38,288 nucleotides of DNA from Crocinitomicaceae bacterium. Its GTDB lineage: Bacteria; Bacteroidota; Bacteroidia; Flavobacteriales_D; Crocinitomicaceae. The position numbers and the translations under genes are program-made. The DNA lies in assembly GCA_022448165.1 (NCBI GenBank), contig JAKVAS010000014.1:2713-41000 (forward strand), given 5' to 3'. The notes beneath the pieces were generated by a model. The model searched no databases, was not told where the DNA came from, and saw nothing but the letters and a program-made list of their open reading frames with translations. Of this stretch, positions 17,659 to 25,914 are shown piece after piece (the first letter of the stretch is position 1; every line of letters begins with the position of its first letter).

Positions 17659-18648
17659 ATGAACTTACCCGTTATTGATTTGCATTGTGATCTTCTTGCA
17701 CACATGTTAAAAACACCCAATCCAGATCCTTTCAAACAAGATGGTATTGGTTGCTCCTTTCCTGATCTAGTTAAAGGAAATGTAAAACTACAAGTGATGG
17801 CCATTTTTACAGCTACCCAAAAAGGAAGTACAGCATTGGCAATCCGACAAAGCGAAATATTTGCATCTTTTCTCACCAAATATCCAGATCACTGCACCTT
17901 GGTTCATGATACATCTACTTTGAGTGCAATTTCAACTTCTTCCAAATTAGGAATGATCGCTGCTATTGAAAATGCCTCAGGATTTTGTGAAGAAGATGAA
18001 CCTTTAGAAGATGGATTTCAACGATTGGAACAAATCATCAATAACGCAACTCGAATCTTGTATATTGGTTTTACTCATCACGCAGAAAATCGATTTGGAG
18101 GAGGAAATAACAGTAAAGTAGGGTTAAAAAAAGATGGAGAAAAATTGCTGCAATATTTAAACGGGAAAAAGATCGCTGTTGATTTTTCGCATACCAGTGA
18201 TGCTTTGGCTCACGACATTCTTGATTACCTCTCTACACATAATTTAAAAATCCCGATCTTAGCTAGTCATTCTAATTATAGGAAGGTCTTCAATCATGTT
18301 CGTAATCTACCGGATGACATTGCTGAAAAAATCATTGAACGCGGGGGAATTATTGGGGTCAACTTTCTTAGAGCATTTGTGAATAACGAAGATCCTAATG
18401 CCCTTTACGATCACATAAATTATGGTATTCAACTAGGAGGGGGCAACTCCATTTGTTTTGGAGCAGATTACTTTAGCACTGATAGTCACCCAGATCGATC
18501 AAGAATCCCATTTTATTTTAAAGAACATGAAAATGCAAGTCACTACCCCTCTATTATTCAACAAATATCAGAGCAAGTATCTCCAAATTCTATTGAGAAA
18601 ATCAGCTATAGCAACGTGATGGACTACCTAACAAAACTTTGGAATTAA
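17659..18648 (+). CDS. Membrane dipeptidase-like peptidase, family M19
   Basis: A 329-residue zinc dipeptidase. The family signature is the N-terminal H9-x-D11 (VIDLHCDLLAHML), followed by the bridging-Glu region (AIENASGF). The blocks VDFSHTSD, ILASHSNYR and RNLPDDIAEKIIERGGIIGVNFL, and the late FGADYFS, also match. M19 enzymes cleave dipeptides, including D-amino-acid-containing and beta-lactam-like substrates. There is no signal peptide, so it is probably cytoplasmic. It stands alone with no clear operon partner, and a 104-bp gap precedes the next gene. Confidence 0.9.
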   Translation: MNLPVIDLHCDLLAHMLKTPNPDPFKQDGIGCSFPDLVKGNVKLQVMAIFTATQKGSTALAIRQSEIFASFLTKYPDHCTLVHDTSTLSAISTSSKLGMIAAIENASGFCEEDEPLEDGFQRLEQIINNATRILYIGFTHHAENRFGGGNNSKVGLKKDGEKLLQYLNGKKIAVDFSHTSDALAHDILDYLSTHNLKIPILASHSNYRKVFNHVRNLPDDIAEKIIERGGIIGVNFLRAFVNNEDPNALYDHINYGIQLGGGNSICFGADYFSTDSHPDRSRIPFYFKEHENASHYPSIIQQISEQVSPNSIEKISYSNVMDYLTKLWN

Positions 18649-18752
18649 CCTTTAACTCAAAATATAACCGTGCTAAATAAAACAAGAAAAATGTTCTAAT
18701 ATCAATCAAAGATTCAATTGAATCCAATCAAAGAGATTCACCCCGTGAGTCT

Positions 18753-19412
18753 ATGTTAACATTACCAATTTTAAACATGAAATACTTAAAAGCTACGTAT
18801 TACATAGATTTTGAAAGTGAGACAATTCAAAACCTTGTTTCCTCATTAAAAAACGAAGTAATCTCAGATAAAGAAAAAACGATTGCTCTATATTTAATGG
18901 TTCGTGATAATTGGAAATATGATCCTTATAGTATAAGTCTAACTGAAGACAACTATAAAGCAAGTAATATCGCTATGAAATCAACCGGAAACTGCATCGA
19001 AAAATCAATCCTATTAATAGCCTGCTTAAGAGCATTAGAAATTCCTGCAAGACTCCACCTAGGGAAAGTGAAAAATCATATTGCAGTGGAGAGATTAACA
19101 GAAAAATTTGGCTCAAATGAACTGACACCTCATGGAATGGTTAATGTTTTACTAAATAACAACTGGCTTAAAATATCACCTGCATTCAACGCATCATTAT
19201 GTGCAAAGTTAAATGTTGAGCCATTAGAGTTTGATGGAGAAACTAACTCCTTTTTACAGAAATTCAATTCCAATGGGCAACTTTTCATGGAGTATTTAGA
19301 TGATTACGGCCATTTTGAAGATGTTCCATTAGCTTTTATGAAAAAAAACATAAAAGAACACTATCCACATATCTTTGATACAGATGAGGACATTACTGAA
19401 TTTAAGCTATAA
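18753..19412 (+). CDS. Transglutaminase-like (papain-fold) protein
   Basis: A 219-residue cytoplasmic protein. Counting from the ATG at 18753, C81 in STGNCIEKSILLIACLRAL is the nucleophile position of the transglutaminase-like fold. ALEIPARLHLG matches the strand that follows, and H127 in LTPHGMVNVLL is the catalytic His. The expected Asp of the triad is replaced by S142 (WLKISPAFN where VDP is usual). An ATG at 18777 (MKYLKATYY) is an equally good start and would remove eight residues. The substrate is unknown; such proteins can be proteases, acyl-transferases or inactive binders. Confidence 0.7.
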   Translation: MLTLPILNMKYLKATYYIDFESETIQNLVSSLKNEVISDKEKTIALYLMVRDNWKYDPYSISLTEDNYKASNIAMKSTGNCIEKSILLIACLRALEIPARLHLGKVKNHIAVERLTEKFGSNELTPHGMVNVLLNNNWLKISPAFNASLCAKLNVEPLEFDGETNSFLQKFNSNGQLFMEYLDDYGHFEDVPLAFMKKNIKEHYPHIFDTDEDITEFKL

Positions 19413-19521
19413 AATTCACTCTATCTAAAATAATCTCCCAGACCGATTCATAAGCAAATTTCCTGTTTAATTATTCGCCTCTCCTCTATTTCTTCTTAAT
19501 AAATTCCACTTGTTTTCTCAA

Positions 19522-20220
19522 TCAATTCTTCTTTCCTCCATACGGATTAGTTGCAAAATAATTCTGAAGATTAAAATTTCTGTCTTCGAATTTTTCAGGA
19601 AGAATTTTATAGTGCTGAATACGATCTATTCTGAACGATCGATACTCATTTCTCAAATGGCACCAAGCAATTAAAATCCATTTTTGAAAGGTTGTTATTA
19701 TTGCATGTGGTTCAATTTTACGAAAAGTTATATTAGTGTCATTTGCTTTACGATAATTAATTTCAATAAAATTAAAATTTGTGATCGCAAGTTGAATATC
19801 AGAAAGCGCGTTACTTACAAGGCTTTCTTCCTGATAATTAAACACATGAATCTTACCATCCAAAATCTCCCCCTTTGTCTGAATTGAATCTCGAAACACT
19901 GATTTTATTTTTATCATTGCATCTTCAAACTCTTTCAGAAAAGAGGTGTCCTGAGACTGTCTAATTAAATTCTCAGCCGTAATTAATGCATTGGCTTGTT
20001 GTTCAGTAAATTGAACTGGTGCTACAGAATAGCCATCCATAAGAGAATACCCCTTTCCTTCAATAGGAACAACTGGCACCCCAGATTCTTCTAACTTTCG
20101 AATATCTCTATAAATAGTTCTAATACTTACATCAAACTTCTCTGCCAACTCCGTAGCCGTGATCAAGCGTTTAGACTTGAGTAATGTTAAGATCGATATG
20201 AGTCTTGAGAGTTGAGTCAT
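19522..20220 (-). CDS. YafY-type HTH/WYL-domain transcriptional regulator
   Basis: A 232-residue regulator. An N-terminal DeoR-like winged helix-turn-helix occupies about 1-60 (ITATELAEKFDVSIRTIYRDIRKLEESGVPV). A WYL domain lies at about 140-205 (FIEINYRKANDTN, KIEPHAIITTFQKWILIAW, RSFRIDRIQ), which in other family members binds small ligands or nucleic acid. It is divergent from the DinB-like gene 249 bp away, and this pairing of a WYL/HTH regulator with a DinB or small stress protein is common. It probably regulates that gene and itself. Confidence 0.88.
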   Translation of the reverse strand: MTQLSRLISILTLLKSKRLITATELAEKFDVSIRTIYRDIRKLEESGVPVVPIEGKGYSLMDGYSVAPVQFTEQQANALITAENLIRQSQDTSFLKEFEDAMIKIKSVFRDSIQTKGEILDGKIHVFNYQEESLVSNALSDIQLAITNFNFIEINYRKANDTNITFRKIEPHAIITTFQKWILIAWCHLRNEYRSFRIDRIQHYKILPEKFEDRNFNLQNYFATNPYGGKKN

Positions 20221-20469
20221 TATTTGAAATAAACAAATTTAGATTGCTTCATAAACCCGATAATTACATCACGCGACAAACAATCATTGATTCTATAAAA
20301 GAGGCAGTTATCATAACAATCATTTACATATGTTCAAAAATAGGCAAACAAAGTGTCAGATTATGTCAGGGGTGTTAAATAAAGTAAAAACACCAATAAA
20401 TGACTATTCAGAATGAGAACAATTACATTTTATTTAATAGTTAACTTTAGCAAAAAAAGGAAGTAAATT

Positions 20470-20931
20470 ATGACTGAAAATAGGATGATAAAAGCTTTAA
20501 TGTCAGAGTATCATAAATCAACAATTGATTTAAAGCAATTACTTTCCAGAATTTCTGAAGATGACTTTCTAAAAATTTATGACTATCAAACAAAAGATCC
20601 AGACTGTAAATCTATACAAACAATCATTACTCACATTGTTCAATCTGGCTATACTTATATCAACTATATAAATACCATTAGTAAAATTGAATGGAGAGAA
20701 TATAAAAGCACTATTGCTAACACTTCAATTGGAATTATTGAAATTAATAAGATGCTTAATTATACAGAAGTTTCTTTACAAAGTATTCTACATTTTGAAA
20801 ATACCGAAATTAAACTCTGGAAGTTTGAAACTAGATGGAATGTGAGTTATGATTTTGAACAGTTAATGGAGCATGCAATCGTCCATGTACTAAGACATCG
20901 GAGACAAATTGAATCATTTCTAGAAAAGTAA
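20470..20931 (+). CDS. DinB/YfiT-like four-helix metal-binding protein
   Basis: A 153-residue mostly helical protein. The expected metal-binding histidines of the DinB_2 fold appear as H in IITHIVQSGYTY and as the pair in EHAIVHVLRHRRQIE near the C terminus. Length and helix pattern fit the superfamily. Many such proteins are thiol-dependent transferases; this one has no known substrate. A TAACTTTA at 20442-20449 is a possible -7 box. The divergent WYL regulator is its likely controller. Confidence 0.75.
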   Translation: MTENRMIKALMSEYHKSTIDLKQLLSRISEDDFLKIYDYQTKDPDCKSIQTIITHIVQSGYTYINYINTISKIEWREYKSTIANTSIGIIEINKMLNYTEVSLQSILHFENTEIKLWKFETRWNVSYDFEQLMEHAIVHVLRHRRQIESFLEK

Positions 20932-21068
20932 ATGTTGTAATATCGAATTGGTAAAACATAGTCTTTTTCAACTTCGACATTAATCTAGAATTGATTCTTT
21001 TCAAAATCATCTCTTCTTTTTATTAACTTCAAGAAAATTAACTATTCATAACAAAGAATTTAATACCG

Positions 21069-21097
21069 TTGCTAAATGATTTGAAGTTATAATTTTG
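21069..21097 (+). promoter_or_regulatory. Bacteroidota-type promoter for the GldH-like gene
   Basis: TTG at 21069-21071 and TAATTTTG at 21090-21097 are separated by 18 bp, a good match to TTG-N-TAnnTTTG. The expected start of transcription is near 21101, leaving a leader of about 37 nt. Confidence 0.5.
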
Positions 21098-21138
21098 CAT
21101 CCCAAACCTATTTAATAATTAAAAATAAACCTTAACCT

Positions 21139-21603
21139 ATGAAAAAAATAACTACACTTTTTGCAATAGCAATCTGTCTATTAAGTTGTAAGTCCGAAAA
21201 TCATGTTTACTCAGAACACCAAGAATTATCTCCAGCTGTAGAGTGGTTAAAAAAGGACTCTAGAGAATTTAAGGTTCCTATTAAAGACAACAGTATACCC
21301 TACAATTTCACTTTAGCTTTTAGATATGCGGAAGGATATCAATACCCTACTGCAAATGTTAAAGTCACGGAAACAAGTCCAAGCGGAATTGAGACTGTAA
21401 AGGAATATGAACTAAAAGTAAGAGATGAAAATGATGACTATATTGGTGAGGCAGGCTTCGACATCTGGGATAGTGAACATTTAGTAGAACCAAACAAAAA
21501 ATACAGTGAGACAGGAACTTACACATATGTAATTGAACAAAACACTCCTGTTGATCCTTTAAATTTCGCAATGGAAATTGGAATTGTTTTAGACAAAAAA
21601 TAG
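21139..21603 (+). CDS. GldH-like gliding-motility lipoprotein
   Basis: A 154-residue lipoprotein. The signal ends at C17 in the lipobox-like CLLSCK, so it should be acylated. The body has the GldH pattern as I remember it: a W and a hydrophobic strand near the N terminus, then IPYNFTLAFRY, GYQYPTANVKV, a Gly-rich stretch (EAGFDIWD), GTYTYVIEQ and a final strand MEIGIVLDK. GldH is a small outer-envelope lipoprotein needed for gliding in Flavobacterium. Its usual neighbours are not seen here, so this may be a second, divergent member. A good promoter precedes it and a chagasin-like gene follows after 54 bp. Confidence 0.5.
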   Translation: MKKITTLFAIAICLLSCKSENHVYSEHQELSPAVEWLKKDSREFKVPIKDNSIPYNFTLAFRYAEGYQYPTANVKVTETSPSGIETVKEYELKVRDENDDYIGEAGFDIWDSEHLVEPNKKYSETGTYTYVIEQNTPVDPLNFAMEIGIVLDKK

Positions 21604-21657
21604 CTCTCGTATACTGTTTTGGCACAAGAAATGTATAACTAGTATAAAACATGTACC

Positions 21658-22434
21658 ATGAAGTTACTCAACTTACTTATTCTCATCATAGGATTATCTT
21701 CCTCTGCTTTTGCACAAAAAAAGCAATTCAAACCTAAAAAGGGAATGAAGCAAATTACTCCAATTGAAATGTCTATAGATGTTGAGATTGGTCAAAAATT
21801 GTACTACAGTGGTGATGTTCATTCTTCTGTTGGGAAAGGAATGTCCGTTCGGTCTAAAAACGATTCAGTAATTCAACTGAAAGACACTCATTTCGCTTAT
21901 AAAAACCGTAAAAAATCTAAACTTCCTGGGGGCGATTCAGGCACCAAAACATTTATATTTGAAGCAATATCCGTTGGTAAATCAATTATTGTTATAGAAG
22001 AAAACTTTAGAGGAGATTTAGTAAATAAATATAATGTCGAAATTACCGTAAGAGGTAAAAATGAGGGTAAACTAAAAATCATTACCGACAAAAAACTAAA
22101 AGAAGAAAAAGATACTATTCAATTAATTCCTTTCAAGACAAAAGAAACAATTCAACTTGGACAAAAACTAAAATATACAGGAAGAGTACATGGATCTGTG
22201 GGTTCAGGAGTTAACGTATGGGAAGAAAATAACGGAGTACTAAAATTAATTGATTCTCAATTTCAATACGATCATCCTCAAGTTAAAGGAATGTCTGGAG
22301 GAGATGCTGGAACGAAAACTTTTGTTTTTGAACCAATAAAGTTAGGTCAATCAACCATAACAATTCAAGAGACCTATCGTGGTGAAATTAAAAATGAGTT
22401 CAAGATTATAGTCTACGTAGTAGATAAAAAATAA
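21658..22434 (+). CDS. Exported protein with two chagasin-like (I42) repeats
   Basis: A 258-residue exported protein. It has a signal peptide (1-20, ending SAFAQ), a basic linker, and two homologous domains at about 43-132 and 166-256, joined by a charged linker. Each repeat carries the series QKLxYxGxVHxSVGxG, then GGDxGTKTFxFE, then a strand and (F/Y)RG(D/E). The order and spacing resemble the three binding loops of chagasin-type cysteine-protease inhibitors (NPTTGY, GxGG, RPW), with altered residues in the first and third. The similarity is by eye; alternatively it is a generic Ig-like fold. It may be co-transcribed with the GldH-like gene. Confidence 0.6.
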   Translation: MKLLNLLILIIGLSSSAFAQKKQFKPKKGMKQITPIEMSIDVEIGQKLYYSGDVHSSVGKGMSVRSKNDSVIQLKDTHFAYKNRKKSKLPGGDSGTKTFIFEAISVGKSIIVIEENFRGDLVNKYNVEITVRGKNEGKLKIITDKKLKEEKDTIQLIPFKTKETIQLGQKLKYTGRVHGSVGSGVNVWEENNGVLKLIDSQFQYDHPQVKGMSGGDAGTKTFVFEPIKLGQSTITIQETYRGEIKNEFKIIVYVVDKK

Positions 22435-22469
22435 ATATTGATTAAACCTTTTATCATTTTACCAATCTA

Positions 22470-22488
22470 AAGAGTAGAAACTACTCTT
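22470..22488 (+). promoter_or_regulatory. Perfect 8-bp hairpin abutting the start codon of the next gene
   Basis: AAGAGTAG-AAA-CTACTCTT forms a perfect stem whose last base is directly followed by the ATG at 22489. No T-tract follows, so it is not a standard terminator. In mRNA it would cover the region where the ribosome binds. Confidence 0.45.
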
Positions 22489-24126
22489 ATGACAAAACTA
22501 CATACGTTAATTCTTGCAACGCTATTATCGATAGGAACAACATTTTCTCAACAAACTGTTGGACTATTTCTTAATACTCCCGAAGCGCTTGATGGTTACA
22601 CTATATTCGGGCCTCAAGATAGTTACAATACATATCTAATTAATAACTGTGGTGAAAAAGTTCACAGTTGGACAAGTCAGTATTTACCTGGTTTATCTTC
22701 CTACTTATTAGAAAATGGTACGCTTCTTCGTACAGGGCGTGTTATGGGTATGGGAGGAGGAAGTGGTATTGTGGAAATGCTTGATTGGAACAGCAATGTA
22801 ATTTGGAGTCATTCAGTTTCAGCAACCCACGGGAGGCAACATCATGACATTGAACTTTTACCCAATGGAAACATTCTACTGATTGTTTGGGATAAACGGA
22901 TGCAAGCAGAAGTTGAACAAGCTGGAAGTTCTACCCCTAATCCATACATAAACTCTGAGCAAATCATTGAAATACAACCAGACATTACCAATGGGGGAGC
23001 AACAGTTGTTTGGGAGTGGAAAGCTTGGGATCACCTAGTACAAGATGCAGATTCCAGTAAAAATGACTTTGGAGTCATCGCAGATTCCCCAGAACGAATT
23101 GATATTAATTTTTTGAATCACAACAGTACGGATTGGCTTCATTTTAATGGAATTGATTACAATTCCGAATTTGATCAAATCATTTTAAGTGTACATAACT
23201 TTAGCGAATTCTGGATTATTGATCATTCTACAACAATCAATGAGTCTTCAGGTTCAACCGGAGGGACTTTTGGTCAAGGTGGAGATATTCTATATCGATG
23301 GGGAAATCCTCGAGCTTATGATCAAGGTGGATTTCAAGATCAAAAATTATATCTCCAACATCATACACATTGGATTCCAAACGGTTTTCCTGATGAAGGA
23401 AAAATAATTTTATTCAATAATCAAGTTGGATCTAACCCAAACTATTCAACCGTTAATATCTTAGAATTACCTATTGATCAAAATGGCTTTTATACATATA
23501 CAGGAGGAAGTTATGGCCCTACAGATTTTGACTGGACTTATCAAGCCTCCGTTCCAGAGGATTTCTACTCAAATATAATTTCAGGAGCAGAACGTCTTGA
23601 GAATGGAAACACCTTGATATGCGAAGGAGTTGGAGGACGTTTTTTTGAAATCGACACCAATGGAACAACAGTTTGGGAGTATGTTAACCCCGTTAATGAT
23701 CTCGGTACAATTGCTCAAAATACCGTTCCAACATCCAACAATGTATTTAGATGCTCCCGATATACACCTGATTATCCAGGTCTGTCGAACGAGATATTAA
23801 CACCTCAAGGATATATAGAAACAGGGTCAACCTTTACCTGTGATTTATACCCAAATACGACAAGCTTAGAAAACCTTTATCAAGAAAAAATTAATTGTTT
23901 TCCAAACCCAACTTCTGGTCAATTAACCATTCAAAGTATTAAGTTTTCACAAAATACAACTTTCACAATTGTCAACCTCCTAGGAGAAAATATTACGGTT
24001 CCCTTTTCAATTCCTAATCCGCAAAAAAGAGTCCTTGATCTAAGCAAATTGGAAAATAGTGTCTATTTTATTGAATTAGACAATGGCTTCGAACATAAAA
24101 TAGTCAAAGTAACCGTTAACAAATAA
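22489..24126 (+). CDS. Arylsulfotransferase-like (ASST) secreted protein with T9SS sorting domain
   Basis: A 545-residue secreted protein. It has a signal peptide (1-20, ending TTFSQ) and a beta-propeller-like ASST domain at about 35-450 (HHDIELLPNGNILLIVWD, DWLHFNGIDYNSEFDQIILS, HNFSEFWIID, LQHHTHWIP). The type A sorting domain at about 465-545 begins INCFPNPTSGQLTIQ. ASST-family enzymes move sulfuryl groups between phenolic sulfates. I see His residues that could act in catalysis (GRQHHDIE, LQHHTHWI), but I cannot verify the active-site His. It is followed 22 nt later by a YHYH-type gene, so the two are probably one operon. Confidence 0.88.
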   Translation: MTKLHTLILATLLSIGTTFSQQTVGLFLNTPEALDGYTIFGPQDSYNTYLINNCGEKVHSWTSQYLPGLSSYLLENGTLLRTGRVMGMGGGSGIVEMLDWNSNVIWSHSVSATHGRQHHDIELLPNGNILLIVWDKRMQAEVEQAGSSTPNPYINSEQIIEIQPDITNGGATVVWEWKAWDHLVQDADSSKNDFGVIADSPERIDINFLNHNSTDWLHFNGIDYNSEFDQIILSVHNFSEFWIIDHSTTINESSGSTGGTFGQGGDILYRWGNPRAYDQGGFQDQKLYLQHHTHWIPNGFPDEGKIILFNNQVGSNPNYSTVNILELPIDQNGFYTYTGGSYGPTDFDWTYQASVPEDFYSNIISGAERLENGNTLICEGVGGRFFEIDTNGTTVWEYVNPVNDLGTIAQNTVPTSNNVFRCSRYTPDYPGLSNEILTPQGYIETGSTFTCDLYPNTTSLENLYQEKINCFPNPTSGQLTIQSIKFSQNTTFTIVNLLGENITVPFSIPNPQKRVLDLSKLENSVYFIELDNGFEHKIVKVTVNK

Positions 24127-24148
24127 CTTTTGAAAAAATCGACGAATT

Positions 24149-25333
24149 ATGAAACCTATTTTATCCATTGCATTCGTAACTATAACGTTGTTTTCAGCTG
24201 CACAATGTGATCCAATCCCTATTTTTGCAAATGACACAACACATGCAGTTTGTTTTGAAGAAGTTGCAAATACTAGACGTATTTACACCAACAATATTCC
24301 TGATCATGCTTATGGCCCTTTTGCTGGACCAAATAACATTCAAGGACAGGATTTTGAATACAATATGTGCTTGTACCCGACTTTAAACTCTGTTTCTACA
24401 CCTTTAACGGAAGATACAACCTCTCAGGGATGTGGTGGAGGAATTGTATTTGGAATCTCACACCAAGGAGTACTATACTCCCCATTTGCAAGGCTATATT
24501 GGGTAAACCCGAATACACAACAGGAAAATTTAGATTTCGAAATCGAAGCCGAGTATACACTTACAATGGATTTAAATGGAGGACATGTAAACAACTTGAG
24601 CCGCTATCACTACCATAATGTTCCAATTGACTATTTAACAAATGATTTAGGGATCGATGGCAATTCCCATTCCCCACTATTAGGATATGCCGCCGATGGT
24701 TTTCCAATCTATTACAAGTACTTGTATACCGATCCTATGGATGCCTTCAGTGGAATAACGGGATTTCAAAGTGACTATGAATTGTTAGTAGGTACTCGCC
24801 CTGGCGACGGAATCACAGCTCCTAATGGGGTATATGACGGAACATACATTCAAGATTATCAACAGATTCCTAATCAATCGGAATTAGATGAATGTGGTGG
24901 GAGGTATGGAGTAACTCCTGAATATCCGGATGGCACATATTACTATGTTCTTACTGACAACTGGCCATACATTCCTCGCTGTTTAAAAGGTCTATTTATC
25001 GATAACTCTTTTAAAATTGGACCTAATTGTCCAGCTTCAACAGCTACTTTAGATTGCTCAACCGAATCCACAATGAAAATTGAAATTTTAAAGGATGAAA
25101 TTGGTTTGAATTTTTTTCCAAACCCTACTCAGAATATATTACAGGTAGAAGTTAAAGAGCAATACAAGGAAAGAATCACTGCAATTAGTATCTACAATAC
25201 TAAAGGAAAACAGGCTGTTTTAGCAGGAAGCTACAAAGAAAGCATAGATGTAACACATCTCGTATCAGGTATCTATTTTGTACAAATCAACTTTGGGGAC
25301 GATCAAGTAACAAAGAAATTAATCATTAAATAA
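24149..25333 (+). CDS. YHYH-domain secreted protein with T9SS sorting domain
   Basis: A 394-residue secreted protein. It has a signal peptide (1-19, ending FSAAQ) and the YHYH domain, named for the motif seen here at residues 153-156 in RYHYHNVP. The domain continues with GYAADGFPIYYKY and TYYYVLTDNWPYIPRCLKG. The C-terminal T9SS type A domain begins FFPNPTQNILQVEV at about 322. The domain is Cys-rich (GCGGGIVFG, DECGGRYG) and may bind a metal through the HYH cluster. Its function is not known. It lies between the ASST gene and a small gene that starts at the very next base after its stop. Confidence 0.85.
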   Translation: MKPILSIAFVTITLFSAAQCDPIPIFANDTTHAVCFEEVANTRRIYTNNIPDHAYGPFAGPNNIQGQDFEYNMCLYPTLNSVSTPLTEDTTSQGCGGGIVFGISHQGVLYSPFARLYWVNPNTQQENLDFEIEAEYTLTMDLNGGHVNNLSRYHYHNVPIDYLTNDLGIDGNSHSPLLGYAADGFPIYYKYLYTDPMDAFSGITGFQSDYELLVGTRPGDGITAPNGVYDGTYIQDYQQIPNQSELDECGGRYGVTPEYPDGTYYYVLTDNWPYIPRCLKGLFIDNSFKIGPNCPASTATLDCSTESTMKIEILKDEIGLNFFPNPTQNILQVEVKEQYKERITAISIYNTKGKQAVLAGSYKESIDVTHLVSGIYFVQINFGDDQVTKKLIIK

Positions 25334-25783
25334 ATGACATTCTTCTCTCTAATAGCACTAATATCGATGCTTCATGTAGGTCAACTAGCTCAGTACAACT
25401 ATTCAATTGTAAACGAAAAGGTACAACTTAAAATAACTCTTGAGTATTCCGAAATGAAACAAATGCAATTAGATAATTCTTGCGACCCCAATACTATGAC
25501 AGCACTTTGTATTTCAAATTACATAATCAAAAATTCACTTATGAAAATCAACGATCAACCTGTCAATTTTGAGCTTATGGATTCTTTTATATCTAATAAT
25601 CATTTAATCATCACATTACACTCGCAAAATACCTATAAAACAATCACATCGATAGACATAGAACAAGCAACGTTTTATGAATTCTTCGAAGAATATCGAA
25701 ATCGTGTGTCTCTTAACTTAGACAAGTTCAAAGGTTCATATATGCTAACTAAAAATAAGAATAGCATAAAACTTAATGAATAA
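25334..25783 (+). CDS. Small exported protein, possibly DUF6702-like
   Basis: A 149-residue protein with an N-terminal hydrophobic signal (FFSLIALISMLHVGQLAQ). Its mature part has two long strands, a central hydrophilic region, and an ending (YRNRVSLNLDKFKGSYMLTKN) that recalls DUF6702 as I remember it. The Cys in DNSCDPN and in ALCISN could pair. The start codon is directly next to the stop of the YHYH gene, with no gap, so it is translationally linked and probably acts with that protein or its folding. The family assignment is weak. Confidence 0.5.
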   Translation: MTFFSLIALISMLHVGQLAQYNYSIVNEKVQLKITLEYSEMKQMQLDNSCDPNTMTALCISNYIIKNSLMKINDQPVNFELMDSFISNNHLIITLHSQNTYKTITSIDIEQATFYEFFEEYRNRVSLNLDKFKGSYMLTKNKNSIKLNE

Positions 25784-25914
25784 CAATCTCGTTCAATTAT
25801 CCCCTTTAAAATAAAATTGATTTTCTTCTTCAATCGTAACTCTCACGTTATTGTTTATATTATCCGCATTAGGAACTAAATATAAAATCCCCTACAAATA
25901 GTAAAGCTATTCAG

